The notes under the pieces were generated by a model. The model worked only from the letters and a program-made list of their open reading frames with translations, made no database searches and was not told the origin of the DNA. DNA of 64,000 bases from Cerrena zonata (lineage: Eukaryota > Basidiomycota > Agaricomycetes > Polyporales > Cerrenaceae), in assembly GCA_038087015.1 (NCBI GenBank), contig JASBNA010000001.1:2108001-2172000 (forward strand), given 5' to 3'. Positions 44,332 to 56,337 of the stretch are shown here, piece by piece (the first letter of the stretch is position 1; every line of letters starts with the position of its first letter). Both the position numbers and the translations under genes were made by a program.

Positions 44332-46992
44332 CTACTTCTTCTTTCTAGCCAGACGTCCCTTACCCTTGTTACCAGTACTTGTGTCTACATTTGGATCAGT
44401 AGTCCCTGGTGGTATAATTTCACCTTTGCGCGTATATATACTGCGGCCTTTCTGCTGAAGGCGACCGCTTTGACGAACCATCCCTCCATCTGCACCAACC
44501 TCATCAATATCATGCGACAGTGGTGTCACTCCGCTAGAGCCTGCACCGGCAGAACTAGCCTCTAGCACTGGCGGAGGCAGAAACGAACGACTGAAAGCAT
44601 CAGGGCGGGGTTTTGATGGAAGGGGTTGCTTCCTTTTACGTTTGGGTGAAAGCTCAAGGGTTGCGGGCGTGACTGGAGACAGAGGTCATTTAGACTGTGG
44701 TCTGGTGGGTACCTTTTCGAGTGGCAGAGTCGAATCAGTACCCATATTGCGCAGTTGAGGATCGATGAGATCGTCAGAGTCCTGCAATAGGGTGGGACGT
44801 GGTGCGGCTCCCTGTGTAGGGGGGGATGTGATGGTTTTTCTGGCGGCGGGTATAGAATGAAGAAATCTCTTGTATACATCTTTGATTGTGGCCTCTATTT
44901 TGAGTGCGTAACCGATGTCCAGAGATGTGGATTGAACATGGACAGGTGTGGTTGAGACCTCGTCGTCTCCAGGGTCGGCAAGACTGAACTGAGCATTATG
45001 GATGTCTCGAAGAACAAGACCCGTTGTGAGTAGGAAGTGCTCCAGGCCGGTATTGAACATGGCGATGTCGTGGACAGTCTTCTCCCAGGACGATAAGTAC
45101 TTCTCCACGAGGCCTTGAGCAAAGGACGTGACATGAATGCTGGATGGTAGCCAGGTACTAGGATACTCCCAATTCGCCCATGGGAGCTCGAACACATTCG
45201 AAACAGCAGAGACCAGACGTGATTCCGTCTGTCCGATGTTCAGCGGCTAGATCGCAAGAGCTAGGCGACCCACATTACCTGTTGTTTCTTGAGTAGCAAT
45301 ACCAGCTCTTGGTACTTACGATCGTGGCTGAGCGATCGTAGAAACTTCACCCGAGCCGTCCAATCCTTGCCCACCGAAGCGGGAGAATCGGGCTCAATAC
45401 CTTCTTCCTCAACGGGAACATCTTCATCTTGATCGCCCGGAGGTTCGGGCGTGGATCGAGTCGAGGCAGTGGAATTGGTACTGTCATCGTCTTCGTCATC
45501 CTTAGTGAGAGTTGCATTGTTTGAGGGTCCCGATGGAACGTAGCCATCCAAAGCGGCTTGAATTTCGAGCTCCTCCGCGTCGGAATCCGCATTTTCCAAC
45601 TGCCCCTTGGAACCTTCCTTACCGTTCGCCTTGACAAGCGGTTTCGGGATAAACTCGACAACGGTGGAGATCTCACCTCGTTTCACCATAGCTTGACGTT
45701 GAAGCAGATGATGTATCCAGAGCATCAGCTGCTCCTGGTTCATGCTCGCTGGCTTTTGAAGGATTATATCATCCATCCGCAACACGTCCTCCGGGGGGAA
45801 AAACTCCCGAGCGATGTACTTGAGGATATCCTTCGCGATGGTCATCCATGGAGGTTGAACAGGCAGCTTTGACCCTTGCCTCAGACCTATAACATTGCAT
45901 GATTACAGCCCACCCAACGTGGTGATGTAGAGTACGTACCCCAGAAATATCGAAAAAATTCCCCAAGGGTCTTCCGCCATTTCGAAAATGTAGGGTGGGT
46001 AGCCCAGTCTGGGAGGCTGGGAAAACCATTGGAGTCGTAGATGAGCGGGTAATAGTCCAGAGGGACACTCGGTGTAGCGGCGTTGACCACCGATGGAGGC
46101 ACATCGATGAAACTCATGAACTGCTGAGGCGTCCAGCTAAAGAGCGCGTCCTTCTCAATGGACTTCAGAAATTTTGGCCCAGAGTCATCTTCCAACCTTC
46201 AGCTCCTCATTAGGATCATTTTGCGCGTGAACCAGTCAAGACTTACACAGATACCAAAAGCTTGCCCTCAGAGCCCTGTCGCACAGTAACCGCAATGACA
46301 TGCGCATCAAATACTGTCGCAAGGTCATTCAGAGATTTCTGGGCCTTTTCGCGGAAGTGCTTGTCTCCATATCTACATTTCACTGAGTCACGACCGGTTA
46401 AATCTGAACGGCACGGCGACGTACAAAGCTTTCTCCTCTTTGGCCATTTGACCCCCATTGATTTCCTTTGCCCTAAGCTCGTATTCACCCTTCTCCTTGT
46501 AAGACAGGTTCTTCCACGCCTTTGCGCATTGTTTTTGCGTTTCTGCAAGCCAGTGTGGATTATTCGGATTGTCTTCCCCAAGCGCTTCAACCGTGGCAGG
46601 GCGGATTGTTGACAACCAATGCTCGTCACGGAATAGCTTCTTGGCAGTGGTCGCAACTGTTTTGACAGCAGCCGTTTTCTTGCCCTCGCGCTTCGCGCGC
46701 ACACGCATCCATTTAGCTAAAGCCTTGGGAGAAATAAGTTCAGATCGATTTGGAATAATGCCAGACGTACCGTTAGAATGCATTCTTTGGTTCTTGACTT
46801 GGATATTTCGAACTTTGCTTCGAGTCCGTTGAAGACTTCGTCAAAGAAGCGAGTGAAATCCTCTGGTGCTGTTTCTTCGATTAGCTCACCATCTTGAAGC
46901 TCGATATACTTCGCAAGATACTGCTCGAGCCAAGAGCTCTGGGTCACAGTGAAATTGAATGCCTTCTCTTTCGGCATGGTAGGATCTGTCAA
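44332..46992 (-). pseudogene. Multi-exon gene of unknown function with a late nonsense codon
   Basis: From ATG 46992: KEKAFNFTVTQSSWLEQYL, then an exon with a basic helical block (ALAKWMRVRAKREGKK) and AWKNLSYKEKGEYELRAKEI, which resembles the end of an HMG box but is not enough to name one. Further exons: FSWTPQQFMSFIDVPPS, LPDWATHPTFSKWRKTLGEFFRYFWG, DILKYIAREFFPPEDVLRMDDI, an acidic linker, DWTARVKFLRSLSHDRKYQELVLLLKKQQ, ELPWANWEYPSTWLPSS, and a Pro/Ser-rich tail with KRKRKQ, ending GRLARKKK at 44332. An in-frame TGA at 44688-44686 interrupts the tail; reading resumes in the same frame on the other side, so it looks like a single C-to-T change from CGA. The protein may still work without its last ~118 residues. 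I recall similar proteins as a repeated Agaricomycete family without known function. Confidence 0.6.
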
Positions 46993-47140
46993 AATAAGTT
47001 GTCAACTGACCAACACATGAAGAGACCTTTTACTGTTATGATTGTTTTATGATGCGAACTACAAATGTATCATAACAAATGCGCGCGCAAACGCCGGACG
47101 CACAAGGCGGACACATATGTCGATGTACTGTTAAAATATA

Positions 47141-48637
47141 ATGCGTCAGATTGCTTCCGTGACAAACGTAAAGGAGTGTGTCTTACATGTGCTACGCTTA
47201 TTCATAGAGGGCAATACGGACAAACATGGCTGCATAAAACACTCTAGACACATTTATATGATATTACCGCAGTTATTACCTCACAATCGTGGAACACGTT
47301 GTATGCAGCCACTTTCCATGCTACGTGTACCTACTCCGCACGCACTAGCAAATGTGGTAGCACTGTACATGCGCGACGCATTCCGCCACAAACTAGCATT
47401 GATAACTGGTCATCCATCCCCACCAGAAATGCCGATACCGAGCAACGATTTGGACCACATGCTTGTGGAAGGATGTGACCATGCAATAGCCATGTGTGTT
47501 GAAGCCTTCATCCATCCCAGTACGTTACGAACGCTATAGGGTACAATGCAGATGTGACTGAACATCAATGGTAGCATATGTCAATGTTGATTTCGATGAC
47601 TACTGTCGTGACTGCACGAGGCATGGAGTTGCAAGAGGTCAAGATTCTATAAAGGAGGCAGCAATTCGAGAGCGATGGAGTCCGACTGACAGAGGAGCCT
47701 TGTGCATAGAGACTCCAAGAACCATCGTAGATCGGTCGGGTATCATCATGGCATGGATACTTCCAGGTGTTCTACTTCCACGATTCCAAGTATGTACAGT
47801 GCATTGCGTCATCTCGCACGTTGACTTACAAGGGTGGCACGCAGAAACAACTCTATGAGGGTACTCTTGGTATTGAGAGCGTTCTCAATACCAACCTGCG
47901 TCGTGCTCAAAAAAGCCGTTCCTGGAGGACAGATCCCGATTTATTTCATGACGATGGTGAATATATTCAAAGTGGGTTTGCGAATGTCTCCCCCGCGTGG
48001 TATATGCTTGGACGGAATGTAAGAGTAGTAATTGCTTTCTGCAATACATCGACTAATAATGAAACAGCATAAAAGTGACATATTGCATTCGTCCGCAGTT
48101 CTCCGTGAGGACAGTGGAAGGGAGCTAGTAAAGACAGGTGGAGATGCATTCTCCATCGTGTCCAGAGTGCTTTCTATTATTCATCCCGACCAATATGACA
48201 TGGGACGACTAACCCACGATAGAATCATTCATAGTAACACAAGCGGTACGACAGTGCAAGAATGGCCTTCCGTGTATTCTGCGCTCTCCATCATCAGTAA
48301 CCGAGAAACACCATACCATCGTGACTGCCACAGTAGAATGCCTTGGTATGACTCACTGATGTCTATTGGTCCATACGGAATAGCTCCACTCTATTTGGAA
48401 CCATTTTGTTTCCGTGTCAATAATCCGGCGGGTTCACTATGTGCATTTAGCGGTATGGCGATTCGCCATGGGGTGCGCAAATGTATGAAATCACGCATTT
48501 CGTTTGCCTGGTATATGCGCGAAAATGTGAGGGAGGGCCAGGACGTCTCCCCTGCGGGCTGGATGAGGCAAGAGGTGTATAGTCAGTATGTAGGGCGTAA
48601 TGGAATCTCGATCAATCGCAATAACTCATTCACGTAG
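47141..48637 (+). CDS. TET/JBP-family 2-oxoglutarate/Fe(II) dioxygenase
   Basis: Exons: 47141 to about 47520 (ending EAFIHP, donor GTACGT), about 47576-47788 (YVNVDFDDYCRDC, IIMAWILPGVLLPRFQ), 47834-48019 (SWRTDPDLF, SPAWYMLGRN), and 48066-48637. The last exon holds the catalytic core: SNRETPYHRDCHSR gives the iron-binding His-x-Asp, and FSGMAIRHGVRK gives the distal His, followed by an Arg (SRISFAWYMREN) of the kind that binds 2-oxoglutarate. Enzymes of this family oxidise 5-methylcytosine or thymine in DNA. The catalytic residues are present, so activity is possible. It lies 44 bp upstream of the KDZ transposase gene on the same strand. An upstream open frame from 47065 is in another frame and was not used. 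The start is provisional. Confidence 0.82.
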
Positions 48638-51600
48638 CTTTACTGCTTGTCATCCTACACTCTGATAACAACATTCTTCAATTGATACTTATGCCACATC
48701 CCAAGCGCAATAACGAGACGGCATTTGCGGAAGCTGTAAATCACATCTATCTAGAACCCATTACCACCCGCAGAACGAAGAAGAGGAAGCGTGTAACCTA
48801 CGAAAGGGTCGTGGTGGTCCCGGCTCCAGCCTCTCAACCAAGAGCGGGATCTTCGGGTACGGGGCATTCTGGTGACATCGCTGCCAGCAATGGATTCACC
48901 AATGAAGATTCGATGGACCACTCTGGTGACCAACCGGTACACCACAACGTTGAAAAGCTTCCTGTGAAAGGAATGGTGAGTAGAATGACAAAGAATCGTT
49001 GTATTCAATGTACTGAATGACTATTAGACCCAAAACGACTACATGCAAGAGTACAAAGAACATCGGAAACTCATTCTTCGGCTTATAACTGCGCGTGACG
49101 CACCTCCAGAACACCATCGCTGTGGAACATGTAGCTCATCTCAACCAAAGTATGCAATGCAGTGGCGTTGTATTGATTGTTATGGTGATCCTGTTTTCTG
49201 TACCCATTGCATACGCAGCAGTCATCACCTACATCCCTTTCATCGAGTCTCATGGTGGAACGGCCTGTGCTTTGTACGGTCATCGCTGGAACAAGCGGGG
49301 GTCACGTTAAATTTGGGACACGGTGGAGGGCTATGCCCAAAATACCGGTCGAGAGAGCATTCAACGGTCTCCACAACTCCCACACAATACTGTCAATATC
49401 CTCCTTACCCTAATGATCAAAACTTCAATCATCCAACTACCATATCTCCACTCCCACCACTCACTACCCCAGCCCTGGATGCCAATGAGAGTGCTCGGAT
49501 GCCTGGCGAGTCTACTAGCGATGTAACTGGCCCAGGAACTGCTGATATAACCCCCGATACCGCAACACCTCCACTGACCGTGTATCCCGCCTCCTCCGAG
49601 GCTGACCATGAGTTAGACGTTGATCCTATAGACCCAGAACAACAACGTGCTCATCTGGACCCGTTTATCACATTGCCAGCAAGTAGTGAAGATCTCCATA
49701 TTAATACGTCGGCTGCGAAGGGAGTCCGCAAACATGCGTATGACGACTACCAATGTCCTATGCTGACAATCATGGATATCACCGGTATCCATAAGCTTCG
49801 GACCCGGTTTTGTCGTTGCCAACCACTGGATGAGCATCCGCTCTCTCATCAACTCATCGAGATGGGACTCTATCCTGCATCCTTGAAAGAGTCACGTACG
49901 GTATTCACCTTTCGCCTATTGGAGGATTTCAACTTGTCAAATCTTGAAGGCAAAGTCCCCGCTTTGAAATACTTCGATAAACTCAAACGACTTACATCCA
50001 GCATCACTCCGGAGGACGCTTCCAATAGATACCGTGAACTTCTGCGTGCCGCACGACAGTGGCGCGATATCTCCGCCAGGCAACGTGCGGGTGAGCTGTA
50101 CCAGCCGGACGACTCAGAGATCACTCCAGGTGGATTGGCTCTCTTTTGTCCTGCATGTCCTCAACCTGGTGTTAACCTGCCCGATGATTGGGAAGCAGAT
50201 ACGCAAAGGTATACCGAGTCAGCCGATCTGAAAAGCTTCCACTCACCACCTTGTCTCATAGATGGAAATACATGCGAACAATGGTCGCCGATGGAAACTT
50301 TAAACAGGACCACTTAGCCATGAAGTATGACAACGATGACGTTTCGTTGAGTGATGGCCTCGGGTATATGGTTTCCCGGAAAGCGTTCAGTAGATATATT
50401 GACTCTGCACCTTCTCAAACAAACCAGTCAACGGTGAGCATCTTATCGAATGAAGCTTGCCCCTAGTGTATAATTGCTCCACAGACATCAACATGCCACG
50501 AACACCGAGCAGTTCTCCAACAGAATCGCGCGCAAGGGCACCTCGATGTTACTGGAATAGGAGCGGTTGCGTGTGGTCGGCATGGTTGCTTTTACCTGAA
50601 TTCGGTGGTCAATTTCCGCAAAGGGGAGGGGTATGTCTATGTTGTTGTGCTCCTCCTGACTGACACCCACTAATCGAGTTACAGACAAAGATATATCGAC
50701 TATGCATTCGTCAATGCTATCAACCATATCCCTCGCTCTCTCGATGTCCTCATCCTGTACGACGTGATGTGCCAATATTGGTTGAACTTCATGAGCCGTC
50801 TCACTGATGTCACGGAATTTCTATCCTTGCCTGACGGTATGAATATCAAGACCGGTATAGGCCTATTTCATGTACATGGACACCGGAAGGAATGTTTCGC
50901 ACGATATGCCCCAACATTTATCGTGGGCGCGGGGATGATTGATGGAGAGATCCTTGAGACTCTTTGGAATCCGCTAAATCACATCGCTCCCAGCGCGCGG
51001 GCAATGGTTTGGTATCATAGACAAGAGTACATCGACAAACATATGGGTGATTCGAACTGGCTTAAGTGTATTGGTATTGGTGATTATCCATGTTCATATA
51101 CATATTAAGCGTTGCTTACTCATTCAATGTAGTTCAAGCATTGTACAAGAAGTGGAAGGGAGCTGTGGAGCAAGTGTCGATCGCGGAAGCGGATTTCAAG
51201 GCGTTGTGCGAAAGTGTTGGGGAAGCAAGTACAAGCGAGTGGACCACGCTCGAAAAGGAGCTGCAGTCTCAGAGAGCTAGTGATGTTACAGTGATGGATA
51301 AGTTCGACATTGTCGATAGAGATGGTAATTAAACGTCCCGTTCTACTCGGAGCAGATACTAACTATCACGGGCCTGTGTAGCTCCAGGACAAGCAGATAT
51401 GACCAACCTCTGGATTCGCAAGGAGCACGAGGGTAGTGCTGGTAGCCCTACTGGAAGCGCAGCCTGGATAGCTAGGGGTTTGAGCATATCCGAGCGGCAG
51501 TAAATCAAATTCTCTACGATTTATTTGACACTTTTGATGCTAATCTTCCTTTACTTACAGATTCCTTTTGGCTAAGGATGTCCGTAAAGCTGGTCATAAT

Positions 51601-52264
51601 GCTGCAGTCGATGTTCAGAATGCTATATACGACAGGCGTACCAAGCTCCAGCAAGAAATAGACGACTTTTATTGTGATTCAACTGTGTACCTCCCACCTT
51701 TCGATGATGATGCACTGCTGCGGCCAGAACTAGTCGATGGATGGGAGAACATTGCGACACCTCTGGAGGCACGCCGCGCTTCCTCTATGGATTCCGGCGC
51801 TGAAGAGGATTTTGATGAAGAGGAGGATGAAGGCAACGATGAAGGCAACGAGCAGCACGCAACTCGTGCTCCAGAGCACTTGGATTTTGATGATATGATC
51901 ACGATTGACAATGCGCTACCTGCTGAGAAGCAAAAACTGCCACTTCCTTCCTCTCATGGAGCCACAAAATGTGCTGGACGGCTACAACATATTGCTGCAG
52001 TAGAACTGTCGTTGCGGAAGGGCCAAGCCAACGACGCATTGCATTCACTCCGTCTAGCTATCGGGCAAAAATCATTTACTTACCGCAAACGCATTCGAAA
52101 AGCTACGACTAACTCCAGTCTTAACTACTCTAAAAGACTCAGAAGCCACAAGGATGCGCAGATGCTACAGCTGTCCATCGATCAATTTGCGAAGATCTAC
52201 ATGCATGCCCGAAAGGCAATGGTTGTACTGGGTGCATCCGAAGCCGATTTGAGTACTTTCCAAA

Positions 52265-52978
52265 CACTGGATCGTAGCCCAAATTTTAGGCTTCATAAAA
52301 GTCAGGTAAAATTTTATAAAAATTCTCTTAGATAATATAGTTTTTAGCATTATAAAATTGTTAGAAAATGCTAAATTGCAGCAGAATTTGATGAATTATA
52401 AAAATCTATGTAAATTCAGACTTTTGTATTCACTTTTTAGACTTTAGAAATATTGAATTTTCATACATTTCTTATTAGAGAAAAATTCACTTTACAAAAT
52501 TTAAAATTTTGATACACTTTTGATTCTCCAAAAGTAATATAAAATTTAAACTGCTAATTTGGAAAGGTCAGTGATATTACATACTTAAATATCTCTATCA
52601 GATAGTATAATTGTCAGAGACTATGATTTACCAACAATAGTAGTCTATATCTTCTTATTAGGCTCTCTATTTATAAACTTTATTTTCATATATACAATTA
52701 TATTATGATTTTTGGAGAAACAAAAGTGTATCAAAATTTTGAATTTTGCAAAGTGAATTTTTCTCTAATAAGAAATGTATGAAAATTCAATATTTCTAAA
52801 GTCTAAAAAGTGAATACAAAAGTCTGAATTTACATAGATTTTTATAATTCATCAAATTCTGCTGCAATTTAGCATTTTCTAACAATTTTATAATGCTAAA
52901 AACTATATTATCTAAGAGAATTTTTATAAAATTTTACCTGACTTTTATGAAGCCTAAAATTTGGGCTACGATCCAGTG
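52265..52978. mobile_element. Foldback element FB6 (714 bp, subfamily C, TSD AAA)
   Basis: CACTGG..CCAGTG termini with AAA on both sides, inserted in a KDZ coding exon. Both arms carry subfamily C variants, as in FB3. The KDZ frame runs into the left end and adds LDRSPNFRLHKS-type residues before a stop. Confidence 0.95.
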
Positions 52979-53340
52979 AAATACTGAAGAAGGAACATCT
53001 TGGCGTTAGCACTGCTGTAATTGATCCGAATGCCCGCGGTCAGCAGAACGAGGCCCTACCGTGGATCTGGCAAGTTCACCATGCCTCCAGCGACGACCCG
53101 ACTTGGTTGAGAGAATGTATGTATCCGTTATATATCCAGTTTTCTATTGCTAATACAAGTTATTTGTAGTGTATCGGGTCAATTGGCTTAGGGCAAAATC
53201 TCGCAGGGACCGATGGGTGGAGGAAGTTGAATTGTTATCTTCGGAACTGGGATGGACGAAGAATTACTATCATTATCAGGCGGAAATGTGGCGCGTGCAG
53301 GCGCATAACGCGGCCGCGACTACTCCCAATCTTGCCTTCT

Positions 53341-54054
53341 CACTGGACCGTAGCCCAAATTTTGGGCTCAATAAAAGTAAAGTAAAATTTTATAAAAAGT
53401 CTCTTACAAAACATACTTTTTAGACCTAAAAAATGATGCAAAACTTCAGAATTGCAGCAGAATTTGATGAATTACAAAAACCTATATAAATTCTGACTTT
53501 TGTATCCAGTTTTTAGAGTTCAAAAAGGCTCAATTTTGATACTTTTTTGTTAGAGCAAAATTTGGAATACAAAATTCAAAGTTTTGACACATATTTATTT
53601 TTCCAAAACTGATATAAAATTTAAACTGCTAAATTGGTAAGATGAATAGTATTGTATACCTAAGCATCTCCATCAAATAGTCTTATTGACAGGGATCATG
53701 ATGTACTAAGAATAGTAGTCTATATCTTCTCTTTAGGCTGTCTATCTATGAAACTTTGTTTTAATATATACAATTATATTACAATTTTTGAAAAAATAAA
53801 AGTGTATCAAAATGTTGAATTTTGCATACTGAATTTTTTCCCAGCAAAAAAAGGATGGAAATTGAGCTTTTTTGAACTCCAAAAAGTGGATACAAAAGTC
53901 TGAATTTACATAGGTTTTTATAATTCATCAATTTCTGTTACAATTCAGAATTTTTAGATCATTTTTTTGGTCTGAAAATTATATTTTGTAAGAGACTTTT
54001 TATAAGATTTTACTTTACTTTTATAAAGCCTAAAATTTGGGCTACGATCCAGTG
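53341..54054. mobile_element. Foldback element FB7 (714 bp, subfamily A, TSD TCT)
   Basis: CACTGGACCG at the left, CCAGTG at the right, TCT on both sides. Inserted in the last KDZ exon 362 bp after FB6. Subfamily A variants in both arms. Confidence 0.95.
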
Positions 54055-54253
54055 TCTATGCAAGGAAGCAAATGGTAACGTGGAGCATTCTAGAATCTCG
54101 GGCGGATGCGGCTGTTTCCCTCGTGGCGCGACATGTGGCAATAGTGTCCTTGCAACATTAAAAATTTATCACTAGCAATTGTTACAACTTGTACATAACA
54201 CCATTCGTACTGCTTTTGACTCACGCTAGTATCTGCAAACCCCGAATAGTAAG

Positions 54254-54976
54254 ATGCCTCTGCATGGGAATGACGTTCCTGAGCTAGTAGAACGTTGCTG
54301 TCTTATCAAGTTTGCCTATCATCTATGGCGAGTAGACACCGCTGCTCGTAAATTTCCACCACGAGGAGATGACGATCAGAAGAACTACCTGATGAAACAA
54401 CGATGGAATATTGGGTTAGTACTAGAGCTGGTGCGCAACGTCTTCTTCTCTTATGATCCCATTGCCGAACAATAAACTATCAGGAGGATTTGCGTCGTTA
54501 CATAGCAGACGCATGCATGATGGGGTACATGACCACCAGCTTAAGCCAATCGATATCGCGTATCTTGGATTGGGCACAAATCGATAGCTACCCAGTTCAA
54601 ATACTCTGGGAGAAATTACCAGATGCTAATCATCCTCGCGCGCCGATGTTTCCCTGGATGTTTGGACAAAGTTCCAATTACTTTAAGTCTCAACTGCATT
54701 GGTGGGACGATCCTGACAGCGAGGAGCATAAGCCTCCCTGGTGGAACCGCCCGATTCCGGTGGTAAGCTTCGCCACCTCCAATATGCTGTTGTCTGACGC
54801 AATGTTAGAAATGGCTACATGAAGTCAGAATTCCTCGCAGCTTATTGGGCAAGCAGGTTGCGGCACTGAAGGATGCACGGTCATTGATTCGCAACGCCGA
54901 CAAACTTATCTGTCTTGATTCAGAGGAGATTGCGAAATTGAGGAGTACAATAATGGAATTAGGGAGTGCACCATAG
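54254..54976 (+). CDS. Small three-exon gene downstream of KDZ, unknown function
   Basis: Exon 1 from ATG 54254 (MPLHGNDVPELVERCCLIKF, KQRWNIG), exon 2 from about 54482 (EDLRRYIADACMMGYMTTS, SQSISRILDWAQIDSYPVQILWEKLPD, FPWMFGQSSNYFKSQ, WWNRPIPV), exon 3 from about 54812 (KWLHEVRIPRSLLGKQVAALKD, ELGSAP), stop TAG at 54974-54976. Joined across GTTAGT..CTATCAG and GTAAGC..TGTTAG introns it gives about 200 residues in one frame. It is Trp-rich with a helical C terminus; no domain recognised. It starts 92 bp after the KDZ stop on the same strand, so it may be a third gene of the TET/JBP-KDZ transposon; this is inferred from position alone. Confidence 0.55.
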
Positions 54977-55311
54977 TGCGCCGGAAACTGTATATTTTAC
55001 AATTCTTGTCTCCATCTACACGCAATATTCCTGCCAGGGGTCTATATACAATCTTTAAAGCTTTGTTGATGCTGAGTGTACTTATTAGTAGCGTGCTCAT
55101 GTATAAAACAAGACCTTACCACAACAATAAGCATCTCAACGGACGTTGGCTCGCCCGCACGGTTCGCCCTAACAGAGCCCAATTATATCTCAACACCACA
55201 TATCTAATAAGATGCACATTCTCTGAGAACACAAGAAACGATATCATAAAGGATACATTGTAGTGTACATGCAAAGCACCAAGGACGAATAACAGCTACG
55301 GGTGCTGAAAT
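54977..55311. other. Intergenic stretch with candidate transposon end
   Basis: AT-rich DNA without a gene. GATACATTGTAGT at 55252-55264 is the possible right terminal repeat of the TET/JBP-KDZ element. Confidence 0.35.
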
Positions 55312-56337
55312 CTAATCGTCATCACCAATTTGACCTTCCTCCAACTCATCTTCTTCATCCGAACCTTGAGACGACGAGTTGTACTCTGTACCGCTCCTGA
55401 GAATCTGCGCAGGAACTCAGCGGACATAGTAGCAACTAATGGTAAGTTTGACTTACAGATATTGTTGTGCTTTCGTTGAGATCGATGTCTTGGACGAGTT
55501 GGGCACTCGTCTCTTGCACCGAAGGTTCATCTGTGTCAGACTGGTGATTGCGAGTATCACCTGGATCGACGTCCATTCCATCGAAGGGGGGCAACTCGAC
55601 CTGACCATCATTGCCTACATGTTGAGGTGGTTGATCTGTACCTCCACCTTCGCCAGTCGCAGCAACATCAGTGGGAGGAGGGGAATGAAGAGCAGCAGTA
55701 GAAGATCCGGTTTCACTGGGGACATCTTGTGGGGTAGGAGGACCAATGGCGGGTGGCCCTTCACCGTCGCCTTCCGGCCTTGAGGGAACAATCGCCAATT
55801 CGGCGTCCGTTTGATTGTCGACGACTTGTTCCACAGGACGATTGCATCTTTCATCCTCATCTACCTCCTCCTCCTGCTCCTCTGCACGCATGTCGAGGAC
55901 CTCACCCTGCTCACCCATGACCGTGTCCTCTACGAGACCATCAGCCATCTCCTCCCTGGCCGGAGTAGTCTGCGGGCTTGCGACCTGTCGCCTAATCCAG
56001 TCCCGCAGCTCGTCTTTCACTGTCTCTACCATGGTGTTGACGAAGGTAGGCATCAGGCCATCCAGAACGGCTTCAGTATACGGTAGTCCGAAATCGCCTG
56101 TGTTAGGGTCGATGGCGTTTCGAGAGGCTAAGACACCGTCTAGCCTAGTATTGATGCCATTCAACCGAGTATTGGTGATACTCAGTGCAGAGGATACGGC
56201 GCGCATGTCAACCCGAAGGCTGTCGAGCGTACGGGAGCTATCCGCAGTGTGTTGTATCTGGTCTTCGTGCAGATCCTGTAGACTTTGTTCCAGGCGTTCG
56301 AGACTCCCTTTCATCTGGAGTAGTTTCACCTCGGTGG

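Larger units (their letters stand above)
48682..54161 (+). pseudogene. KDZ transposase with CxC2 cysteine cluster, disrupted by FB6 and FB7
   Basis: The N terminus (48682-49020) is basic, then an intron leads to the CxC2 cluster: HRCGTCSSS, WRCIDCYGDPVFCTHCIRSSHHLHPFHRV and LNLGHGGGLCP (49110-49345). After a Pro/Thr-rich linker come CPMLTIMDITGIHKLRTRFCRC and the KDZ catalytic domain: VADGNFKQDHL (first Asp, near 50290), DVLILYDVMCQYW (second Asp, near 50750), FHVHGHRKECFARYAP, and MIDGEILETLWNPLN (Glu, near 50945). The C-terminal helical part runs through YRVNWLRAKSRRDRWVEEVELL (53170). FB6 (52265) and FB7 (53341) interrupt exons. Without each element plus one duplicate the frame continues (STFQILKKEHLG; PNLAFYARKQM) to TAA at 54159-54161. 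The catalytic core lies upstream of both insertions, so a truncated protein retaining the core could be made. Confidence 0.92.
47058..55264 (+). mobile_element. Probable TET/JBP-KDZ transposon, approximate extent
   Basis: Three same-strand genes (47141-48637, 48682-54161, 54254-54976) lie within this interval. The combination of a TET/JBP dioxygenase and a KDZ transposase is an established arrangement in basidiomycete transposons. The limits proposed here rest on a weak inverted match: ACTACAAATGTATC at 47058-47071 and the complement of GATACATTGTAGT at 55252-55264. No target duplication was found. The limits are a guess; the gene grouping is not. Confidence 0.45.
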
